Source: Onchidella celtica
Taxonomy: Eukaryota > Mollusca > Gastropoda > Systellommatophora > Onchidiidae
Reading direction: 5' to 3'
Assembly (NCBI GenBank): GCA_963931925.1
Contig: OZ007569.1
Coordinates: 73,522,118-73,586,117 of the forward strand
Length of the DNA: 64,000 bases
Positions within the stretch are counted from its first letter, which is position 1. Each line of letters begins with the position of its first letter. A program made the translations under genes and the position numbers. Under the pieces are notes generated by a model. That model saw nothing but the letters and a program-made list of their open reading frames with translations, ran no database searches and was not told the origin of the DNA. Shown piece after piece: positions 11,901 to 23,900 of this stretch.

Positions 11901-14900
11901 TTGGAGCATACATGATAACATTTCTTCCTATTACACTAATAATAATGGGTGGCATTTATATAGCGCATATCCATTAAAATGCTCAATGCTCTATGCGCTT
12001 TACAGAAGAAATATGTCAACCACAGAACAGAATGGAGCGCCTGCGAAGCGCTCAACACACTACACTGCTTCTTTTTCTCTCCCTGTCTCGCTCACTCTCT
12101 CTCTCTCTACCTCTCTCTATCTCAGAGCAAATTGTAACGCAGCCTGTTAGGCGCAGTTCACAGCTCACAACACCGGCCTGTTCGACCTGCTCTTTACGAT
12201 TTCCAACTGCCAAGGTATCTTTAACGTGCACACGAGCCCTCCGAAATTTTTCGTCCTTATCCGAGAAGACTAGGTACTCGATCCTAACACCCCCCCCCCC
12301 CCCAATAGGACCAGGGACCAGGGACTTGAAAATATAAGAAAAATCCCAATTTCCAACATGTCTGCACTGCCCGGGTTTTGAACCCGGGACCCTTGGCATG
12401 AAAGGCGAGCACCTTGCCTCTAGACCACCTTGTCCTACTTGAAGCGTTTTTGACGTCTCCGTTTCTGTTTCCGTACACATGAAAACCCAGCTTAAGTGTG
12501 CAGAAATCGGGGATATCAAGTCTGTTATTAGAACGGCAAACACTAACACTAGATCTAACACTATCTAGAGTAGTACATGTATGCAAGCGGTCAAGAGCTT
12601 GAAGTTAAATAAGGACTAGATGAGGCACCCAGAGCTGCCGGGACAAACTTGCTAAATTGTCCTTCATCCTTTCACCCATCTCTTTCTCTCCTTGTCCCTC
12701 CTCTCCTTCTCCTCCCCCCCCTCCCCTTGAATAAAATCTTCCGCACGCTGTTCTGTTAGAGAAAAGTGCACCGATTTGAGTGCCTTGAAAGGTAGTCAAA
12801 TAAAAGCTATAAAAGCCGAAGACGAAATATGAAAAAAATATGTTTTTAGCAAAATAGACGCCTTAGTATCGGTAATTACCCAAGGTCGAATTACGATCAG
12901 AGTATTAGTTATGAACCGTATAAGAAAAAAGCTGGACGCTTTTTCTGTTTGCGGTTTAGTCAGTAAGCAATTTCTCAAATATATACACATTATTGAAAGT
13001 GATGCTGATAACAGTACATCAGCATAAGCAAACGCTATGGTACGTTCAACATAATTTACAATTTTCAGATCTCTGGCACTAACAATAACATAAACTACAG
13101 ATATGATTTTCTGTTGACAAAAATCATCTTTGTCCTTCAGCAATTAGTCCATCAAGTGTCACTCACTCTCCCTCATCGGCAGATAAACACTGACAGGAAG
13201 CTTACTTGGATTTGGCTCCAGTCTCGGCCATATTGAAGTGAGCATCCAGAGACCCCACACCTTGTGAGAAACCGTAGAGGGAAGGGTTGTACTGGCTCAG
13301 GATGTCTGGAGGAATACATCGGGTGGACAGTGTAGTGTGGTCATGGTAGTAAAGACAGGGCCGTCTTAACGCATTTGCACATTGGGCAGTTGCCCAGAGG
13401 CCCCAAGGGTTTAGGGGGCCCCGTGCATGCAAATTTATATTGGTTTTTGAAACGGAGCTTATTGCTTTGCCCAGTTGCCCATGATGGTGTTAAGACTGCC
13501 CTGTGTAAAGCTAGTGGTCGCTCTGGTAGTGTATGGTGAAGGTGGTGGTGAAGGTGTTGGTGAATAAGGAAGAGACGGGGGTGGTAGTAGTAGGGATAGT
13601 TTCTAATTTCTATGGTGATGTTGTTGCTGATGACAAGTGGTGATTTCGACTATGATGATGGTAATTAATGTAGGAAGTGACATGGTATTAGGGTTTGAAC
13701 TGGCCCATGTTAGTTTTCAATGATTTTATGATCGTGGCTATTTTGAAATATTTTTCATCACTGACACACAATACATTCTTTGGCAAGCAAAACAAAAGAG
13801 GTGGAAGACAGGAGAGGGAAGAAGAAGTGGTAGAGAAAGAGGGAGAAAGAAAGAGACAGAGGGCGGAGGAAGTTGGGCAAGAAAACGGGTTTATCTCTGG
13901 TAACATCGGGTATGTCTTTATATATATACAAGTATTGAACCCGCGAAATTCGCGGGGGGGGGGAGTGAAAAGTGTTGTGAGTAGGTCTGGAGGTGGCTGC
14001 AATGGAGGGAGCATTACTTGACCGTTGGCACAGCAAAGTGCAGCAAGAACCATGAATGTTAATGGATGGACTCGGAAGCACGGTTTCAAATTTGGGGAAC
14101 TGGACGTTGAGATCGCACGGTGGAGCGCAAATTCAGTGACGTCATGCCACATAAAAACTCACGCCCGGATGGTATTTATTTGGAACAAATGCAAATTTGC
14201 GTAGTTCAAAAAAATACTTACGGAGAGTGTTCAGCAATGAGTGTAGCCAGGAATCAACTTCAGACCAAAAGAAATTTGTATGCAAAATTTGAGCTCGATT
14301 GGTGCACAGATAGCCGAGCTACGGCTTTTACAAAAAAAGCGAGTTTTTTTTTAATGATAGATTGTTCATGGGATAACATTTAGACTGCCCTACAAACTTA
14401 CTTGGGACTGTTGGCATCTCTGAGTATGTCTCATCTCCACCAATACTGCAATGACAAGAAAAATAGCAATTCCAATGCCATTGTCACTGTAAGTTCACAT
14501 ACATTGTTTAGTAATTACCACTGTATTATCATTAACATTATGTAATTTAGTGACAATCAGTTCCGTGTATCGGAAATATCTACTGACCCAGTGATTGCCT
14601 GATAATATCTCACCTAAGCGTTATAATTATGTTTCATACAGTACAAGTAAGAGAGAGAGAGAGGGAGACAGAGACAGACAGACAGACAGAGAGCTGCTAC
14701 TATTTGACTGTAAAGAATTTTAGGTTCACTTTGTGGAGACAGGTCCTGTATAAGTATACTCCATCATTATTACTGTTACCATTTTGTTTGTAGAAGTTTT
14801 ACAGTAGTGAAAGAAAATATCATTATCATCTCGATGATCGTTATCATCATTTCTCATCGGATACATCTTAAAATAAGATAACAGATGGAAAAAAGTGTGT

Positions 14901-17900
14901 ATGTATTAATAGTTACTATTTAATTAAAAATCTAAACTGCATTTTCGAACCACTCACCAAACTTGAAAATAAGGCAGAATGTAATAAAATGCTTCAAGGA
15001 TGCAATGAAAAAAACTAATGTTTCTAATTATACTGGTTCTCTCCAAGGTGGTCTTCATCGTGACCATCATCTTCACTATCATCGCTTTGTCAGTGAAATA
15101 TGAGTACTTACCACCAAGCCAGACCTCTGTAATCAATGAGTAAACCAAGGACACCTCCCTCCACTCCACGACCAGCCTGTAAATATCAATGAGATATAAA
15201 TATATATATTTGTTATTGCCTCAGTGATTCTCACAAAATTGCAACAACATAAATGTCATCGTCAAATTAAAAAACCATCTGCATTATGGTACATGTACAC
15301 GTTTTAGCCCAGCAACTGTCAAGGGGACGGGTGGGTGGTGGGGTGGATACTATGACCTGTAGAGACTTTTGAGCTCCAAGTAGTAATCCAGTCCGCAATC
15401 CTACGGAAATGCGACGCTTAGGATTCACGCCAAGTTTTGCACAAAGGAATGTCGTCGTTCCTACGCAGATTCACTGGTTACGACATAGCGCCGACGTCGA
15501 TTTATTTTGATGTAAGGAACCCGCCCCTATGGCAATCCTCCCAATCCTAGGAAATCTACGTTGGATTGACGTAGGGTGGCTGGCTGAAAACCTAATAAAT
15601 TTGGTATTTGGATTTTGGTATTCAGAAAAATACCCCTTTTCTGGAAAGCGAGAGTTTCATTGCCCAAGACAGTACAACACTGCAAAATGCAGAATCTGAA
15701 GGCAGTACCATAGGAGGCATATCAGACCCTCGCAGTATCCCTACATCAATCCGACGTAGATTTCCACTGTGTTTCTGTGGGGTTAGTAGGATTACCAAAG
15801 GGGCGGATTCCATACATCAAACCAACGTCGGCGCAATGCCGTAATCAACAGATCTCATCCTTAAGAAACAAATTTGATCTCAGTACTTTCCGTGGGGTGC
15901 TGGCTGGGTAGCCATGCTATAGGAACGGGTGGGAAGGACGGATTGGGGAGGGGGGCGCGGGAAAAAAACAACGGTGTTCAAAGGGGTGATTTGCACACAA
16001 CAATGACAGGTCGAATGCATGTTTTGGGCAGTCCTAGCTGAGAGAACTCATTTGAACCAGGTCTCACGGGGGGTCAACGCGCGAGCAAACATACGAGATA
16101 AGCACACAGAGAGGCAGACAAACACTCAGACAGTGAGAGGGGAGGGAGGTTGAATTTAAATTTGGGTTTTATCAGAGAGTATGCATTTATAGCTCACTGA
16201 ACAAAAAAATAGAGAGGAAACTAGAGGCAGCAGAGATGTGGTTTATTAGAAGAAAATTGAGAATATCATGGATGGAGAAAAATCAAATGAGTCAGTATTG
16301 AGACACTCAAATCTGAAAAGATCATTAATTAAACGCTGTGGCTATTCTTACGGCAGCCTACCAACTGTTAGTCCATTGTCAGATTGATATGTAACGACGT
16401 GAGGGTATAGTCAGTTTGTATCATCGAGGCCGTAGGCCGATGTTCATCTGGGCAGTAGTCAGATTGACATATCAGGGTGAGCCGCCGGGGTAGCTATGTA
16501 TTGTTTTCACTCGTTAACTCTAAGAAGGACTTCCGAATGCATTCTATAGTCCGAGTGAAAACAATACATAGCTACCCCGGCGGCTCACCCTGATATGTCA
16601 GTCTGACTACTGCCCAGAAGAACATCGGCCTACGGCCTCGATGATACAAACTGACTAGACCCTCACGTCGTTACATATCAATCTGACAATGGACTAATAT
16701 AGCCTAGGTAAGTTGGTAGGCTGCCGTCAGAATAGCCACAGCGTTAATTAAAATAATAAAACAGAGGCAGCTGAAATTTCTAAGACGCATCTGTCGCCTC
16801 AGGAGCCTCGAACATCATTCTGGTAGTCACAGGAAAGATCGAAGGCAGGAAAAGCACGGGTAGACAGAAAAACTTTCACTGACAGTCTTATTTCATGGAC
16901 AACAAATAAACGTCACAACAGCAACTCCTTTTTGAGGTTGTCTGATGACAGATCCGAGTGAAGAGCCATGATCGCCAGTGTCTGTTTCAGACAGGGCAAC
17001 TAATGTCATGTATAGAGAGATCTCACTTCCGCCAAGACGCAAAACTGGGGCGCTGCGGTAAACAAGAATTAAAAGAGGTCGCCTTCACCAAAGAGTGCGC
17101 ATATCTGTTAACTGTGGTTTGTTCATATTTTGGGGCTGATTGAAACTATTTAGAGCCGTCTGTAAGCTCTTACGTCCTGTGGAAATGCACAAACAGGTAT
17201 TGTTTACCGCAGTGACCTACTTTCCGCTCCATGCCAACAATGGTTTCGTGGAGCCTCCCGTGTCTGGCATTGCAAATCGTCCAATAGTGAAACCTCTCTA
17301 CACATACATACTCTCTGGTTTTATGGCGCGTCGGCACGATAACGGCCAGTTGCGCCAATCACGGTCTATTTTGGGTGCTCTATTTACCGGTATGTTTCAT
17401 ATCAGCGTTTCTAATTCTCACAAATAGAATCAAATGATTCCTTTTACATTTTCTCACACTGGTAAAGTTCTCAAAAGTTGTTTTGTACAGTCCTGAAACG
17501 AGTTTTGTAAGTGAGTATAAATTAAACTTTTAAAATCAAATTCCAGATCTTAGCTCCTCTCAGAAAGGACAAGACGCACTGTGGGTCCATGTTAGAAAAT
17601 AATTCTTTCATGGATCCGCAAGCATAATGCCTTCTTCCGATACATGCATGACATGTACACGTTCAGTTAAAGTATGTTTTTACTGATAGTTGGCAATTGC
17701 ATGCCACATATTCGGGGGGATCTTCCCCCCTGAGTAAGAAACGGTGATTGAGGTTGGTATGACCCAGATGGAATCTACTGAGGACAGTTTCAGAGATAGG
17801 AAGGTAAGGGACACAGGGTAGAATGACAGGAAGGAAAAAGCCATACATTGGGAGAGGGTGAGATAGGCAGGAGAGAGACGGGCGGAGACGAGAAAGATCG

Positions 17901-20900
17901 ACAGAAAGAGAGAGAGAAAGAAAGAGCGAGAGAGAAAGAGAGAGAGCGAAAGGAGGAAAGAGAGAGAGAGTGAGAGAAAGAAAGAGAGTGAGAGGAAGAA
18001 AGAAAGAGAGAAAGAGAGAGAGTGTGGTAGATGGTTTCGAAAAAATAATGCTTGCTAGAATAAAGCAATAAATAGCTGAAGACAAAGTTAAATTTACCGT
18101 GAGGGAATCCCCGATTGCCGCCACAACTTTGATATCGCTAGGCCGCAAACTGTGAACTAAAGACAGAAACTGTGAGAAACTAGTATAGTCTAAAGTTGCT
18201 GAACATTGGTAGGTACTGAATGCATGGTTTATTCATGAAGTCTGTTTCCTAGCTGTGGGTGTGGCGTCGAGTTAAGGTTCTTGGCCGATGTACGAGTGAT
18301 GATTCAGCGGTAGTGGTTAGGACTGATGTGGGGTTTTCTGTTGTTGTTGTTGTTGTTGTTGATGATGATGGTGTTATGATGATGATAAAGTTGTTCTATG
18401 GAAAGAAATGGTTATGGGCTTTTTTTTTTTTAAATATGACTATTAACAGTGAAAATGACATCGATAATCATGGTGCTGAGAGTAGCAATTGGGATGACCA
18501 TCATATATTAACAATACCAAGATGCAGCTTGTAGCGTCCCACTAGTAGGACGATCGATATTTTCTCACCCCCCCCCCCCCGCCCCGCTTGGCGAGTCTCA
18601 CTCGGCGACCTTCCTCCCCCCTCTCGCCAGCAAGGCCGGTATTTTTCTTTGATGTGGTTTGTTTGTTTCACTGTAGAATGTCTAGAAAATCTAGAAGGTA
18701 CTGCGGTGTCCGAGATTACGCTAGGTCGACCTTGAGTGATGTAATTCTGTGACGTGTCTGTGTACGATTGGGTGGCTGGTATGTGTCCCGAACGATCTAG
18801 GTCTGTCTCGTGCTTATGGGGTGGTTAAGCCGCTTCCTGAACGTTCCTGGACAGAATATATATAAGGAGGGCCAGGCGAGTAGGAGGGTGCAAATCGTGG
18901 GTGAAAATCGTAAGGTGCAAATCGTAGGTGTGTAAATCCAGTTGTAGTAGAAGTGTAAGTGCCTTCCCTGATAGGTGTAAGTAACTTGTGGATATCAGCT
19001 CTTGTTTACAGTTATTAAACGTTAGTATTAAGTGTTCAAAGGATCCTGTTATTTATTTCTACAACAGTTCGAGACAGTTTCGTTTTCCAAGGGGTAGACG
19101 ATTAGTTCATCTGATTCTCCCCATCATAACGTGCTGAAATTTGCATCAACTGTTACACAGCTGAAGGCAGTAGGTGATGGGATATTGATGATGTTGTGGC
19201 TTTAGCGATGGTTTCACAAATGATGACGACGAGGGCGATAATGATATTGATTAATGACAAGTCTCAGACTGGTTTCATTATTGATCGCCATAACAGATCT
19301 CATTTCAGTGTTGTCATCTTCCCATTTGTCCTTTGACTCCTTGTCTAGTAAATCCGTGACATACGGTTACTTCCCTTACCCTTATAACCACCCCAGCCTT
19401 TTTTTTTTTTTTTTCAGCATTTTACTGTAAAACATTCTGGTGACTTCAATCATATGATACAGATTCACACTATACAGAACTGTAGCCATTCCTGTGACAT
19501 GAGAAAGGCAGGTGACAATCATTTTATTCAAAAGAAAACAGCAACAACAAAAAACTTGCTGTCATTATCCAGGTGAAAAGAAGAAAAAACTGGCCGGGAA
19601 AGTATTTGGGATTAGCCTGCCAAAACTTCATTAACTCCAGATGAGATTTTGCGGCGTTTTCTTGAAATTTGGCGATAGAGATGATGATAGAGGTGGAATA
19701 AGCCTACCTGACGTTGGTACTGTTGTCGATGGACTCAGGTTTGGGCAGGGGAATTCTGCCTTCAGTCGCTGAAAAGTGAACATGGATGTCAAAATACTGC
19801 TATTCATGAAGACAAAAACTTCAGTGTCTTAATTCTGCGATTTTTTATATCTACGTGTCTTTATTAATCTATTGGTTGGTTATTTGTTTGTCAATCAGAA
19901 CCTTTTTTAATTTTCCTTGCTGACCACACAATCTCATGAATCGCCCTGTGTTTAAAGGCAAAACATTAGTCAGTTCACATTTTTTTTTTCCAATATCTTT
20001 CCTCAGAACATGATTACAGTGTATTTTTCCTAGATCGGCTAGAAAAAAAAAAGGGGGGGGGTGAAAAAGCGATATAATTCACCGTAATAGTATTCAAAAC
20101 AGACACTGCTGACACAATTTAGAGGTGGTGGATAAAATACTGGTACACCGTACTGTTTTGTCGGGTAAATGCATGGAGGGTAAATGACATGCAGTCAATC
20201 ACAGCAACATTAGCTCTAGGTCGCTCAAGGCTCTGTTGTGTTGGCGTACCTGCTCCTTTGTGGGTTAAAAGCTATCAGACGCACTTATATGACATTTAGT
20301 GAAGACCATTTACATTGTCTGAGATTTTCCACCACAAAGAGACAGAGGTACGCGTCGGAACTCACCCCATCCTAAACGATTTGCACATATTCCTCTCCAA
20401 AACCGACAGCCTTGTTTCCGCACTAAGAAAATGTCCCTACTCTCTCACTAATTGTAACTATTTGAACTTAATTAACAAAATGATGTTACATTGTTGTTAT
20501 TGTTTGTTACCAATTTTGTCACTGGACCAGATCCAACCCCAGACAATAATAAAAGGAGCCATTGATCGTTTTCATGTCTACATGAAAATGCAAGCAAGTT
20601 AAGATCAAAACTAGTGTGCTAAAAAGAAAAAACGAAACTTTCACGAGACGATGGGAAAAAAGAATGACGGGCTTAACTTACGAATTTTAACGTCAGGCGA
20701 CACCGTTAAAGTTTTGACTAGCTTTTATGTTGCCATTTCAGAAACACTAGTACTCGTAATGATGACGGTTATGTCCATAACATTAGACTGTTACAGTAAT
20801 ATCGGACTATCATGGTAATCTTAGACCCAGGGAACGGGATTGAATGACACACTTACTGTATTTAGATTTACGTCATGGGAAATTCGAACTGTTCAACGCG

Positions 20901-23900
20901 GCGGTTAAGCACAATTATGGACTTTTTACACACTTTTCATGTGCAGTTGATCTTTGTGCCTTGAATCGCCCTTACAAAGTCCATAACAACTGTGCTTAAA
21001 GACCGCGTTGAACAGTTCGAATGTCCCATGACGTCATCGTAAATTTAACTATAGTAACTGTGTCATTAAATCCCGTCTCCCAAACAGCATGATATATTGT
21101 CATGGCGTCAGGATGTCTTATTAACATCAAAACGTTGGCGAAATGTAAAACTCTCACAGTAATATCAGACTATCCTTACATCAGATCAGCTCCACTTAAG
21201 ACTGACGATAACACTGTTATGTATAATATCGGGATATGGGTCACTCCTGCCGATAAGATCAGTCTATCCCAGTAGCTTGACCATTTTAATAGCATAATTG
21301 TCCATTTCATTAACTGTCGGGAGAAAGAAACGAAACATAATAACACATAACAGCATTTGATGGCAACTTTAAAAACCTCGCATGTCGTCGCTACTGATCC
21401 ACGCTCTTGACCTTACCGGCTGTTTGGTCTTGAAAGTTCTGTCCAGATGACGAGCGTAGGTCTTGTTGTGTTTGTACAACTCCAGGATGCGACCGACCAC
21501 TTTGGCTTCCCGTGTTTTCATATCTCTGGCTGAAAGAATGATAGTTCATCCGTGTTAGCACGATTATCTTCTTCATTATCTCACATTTAAATGATTATTG
21601 TTGTCGTAGCTATCATCAAAGTTATAATGAACAGTCAAAGAGGTCAGCCACAACGACTGAAAAATCCAACAGTGCAAGCTGGGATAAAGAATAGTAAACT
21701 AATTCGACATACTGTATATTCACAAGCAGGGCCGGATTAAGAGCAGAGGCCCTAAGAACTAAAAGGTTTTTTGTGCCCCCGTACACTGAAAAATGTGTGT
21801 AATGCTAAACATACACAAAAATAAAGAATAAAATAACATTTTATTTTTCGAAATGAAACAAAACTTACAGTAAGATGGACACCCCCCCCCCCTTCCGGTT
21901 ATTGTGGGTGCTCCTTTTTTTTTGTGTGGACTGGTTCAGCTGCACCGTTTGCAGTTTTGCGCCATATGGTCCATGGTATATCCGGCAATGGAATATTTCT
22001 GCGGTGCCCCTTCCTTTGATGCCCTAAGCACATGTTTATTTTGCTTAATCAGCCCTAATCACAAGTAAAATATATTCCCGGATTTTTATCATTCAGGTAC
22101 CTGCAGTGATTCACGATATCGGTCTGAGAATCACCCCACAAGTGATCTGTGTAACCTCTCAGGTGATCTTGCTTACAATCGGTCATGAATTATATAACCA
22201 CCGCGATAAACACAATATGATTATTCAGAGCCTGTGTGAAATAAATATTATTTTTAAAATCTTTTTTCGGCACATTGCCCCTTCTTTCCGCCCCGCAGGT
22301 TAGAAATTCCACTAAATAACAGAAATAAAACATAATACTGAGGTATAGATATTATCAATAGTATCGTCATCATTTCTCTTCTATCGTGGTTAGCAAAAAT
22401 ATCCATATCATAATCACCGTGAAACCATTGGCAATTAATATCAGCATAAACTACCTTCTCAGTGCTTAGTATACTGTTGACTGTATCGTGGTTCTGAAGT
22501 TAGAATAGGTTCATATGAGATATAAAACACCCAAGACAGGCAGATGGAAAAGTAATTTATTATTATACCATGTGCCCTTTGAATACTACAGGGAAACATC
22601 ATTTCACACATTCCACAGACAAGACACATCAATACTGGGTTTAGTAACATGCACAATATCTATTATTTGTTGTATTACGTTTTTCTCAGTGCAAAAACTA
22701 AGTCTTCTCTTAGTCTGTTACCGGTATTTTGTATGTAGTCTATTTGGTGTTACGTGTCTGGTATATCTAAAATAATACAACGGCCATTTTTCTTGCTTAG
22801 CGAATAAAATCACCTCAGTGTATTTGATCTTTACCACCTGTTCATTCACATCATGTTCATCATCCATCATCATTGTTATCAATTAATCCATTATTCTCTC
22901 GGCTACAAAAGTTGCCTACCACCATACTATGGGAGGACAAATTCCAGTACCGGTATAGGGAAAAGGGGTTGTTATTTTAACCCTCCTAACATTGTATCCG
23001 TCCTGAAAATGATTATGACACATTTACAAGCTGACCCTATACATAGTACGCATGTCTTGTCCTTGTTTGCACTGGCCACATTCAAACCTATGTCACGCAT
23101 CAGCAATAGTCGGTTCAAGGCCAGTACACCCTGTACTTCAGTAGATCTATTCATGTTCCACTGACAACTGTTAAGAGGCCAGTGTAAGCTTAGGTTCTAC
23201 CCCGTCATAGCCAGTTTGCTTGAACTTAAAACATAGCGTAGCTCCAATCATAATACTGAGGTGAACCCAAGTGCGAGTCTCTAGAGATCTGCCTGAGATA
23301 ATCGGTCGCTTACCGAAAACCTTCAGTTCAAGACTGAATATCACCTTCACTACTTTCTGAAATTAGTGTTAGTTTTGAAATTTGATGTTGTGGATTGTAT
23401 CCAAGGCAAAATAATGTGTCTCTGCAGTTTGGCAATTTGTAGTTTATATCCATGTAAACTATTTCCAAAACTGGTGAAGGGAATAGGACCCGTGATTTCC
23501 ACACGACAGCTTCCACTCGTAAAATTAATGACAAGGACTCTTTTGTTTTGTAGAACAAATTACAGATACATAGTATCTACAGACAATACAAAAAGTTATA
23601 CTTCAGCTTAGCCACTGTCACACTGCTGGCATTACCTACTATTCTAATTTGCTTTGAATTATAATTTTGCATAAAATAATGCGATTCAAGATGCTCAGAA
23701 AAGCATGTTTTTGTGGTCTGGGTTATTCTGCTTGTATATAAATATATTTCTTTACCAGTCTTATGATTTAGGTTTCGGGTAAGCAGTCAGTTTCTTAGCG
23801 TATAATAATTTGTGTGAGAGAAAACTGTAGGCTGGAGGTAAAAAAGTCGGGTATTCTTATGTGGGGTGATGAAAAGGGGACCAATGTTCGATCCAGGATC

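Noticed and set aside
14120..14383. 87-codon ORF as a gene
   Set aside because: No motif; it lies in a phospholipase intron next to the 44-base exon at 14402-14445.
15608..15844. 78-codon ORF
   Set aside because: It crosses the loop and arm of a foldback element; the opposite-strand mirror ORF shows it is a palindrome by-product.
17663..18148. 161-codon Ser/Leu-rich minus-strand ORF
   Set aside because: Most of it reads through a GA-rich tract. Only the first 19 codons, in another frame context, belong to a real phospholipase exon (18156-18098).
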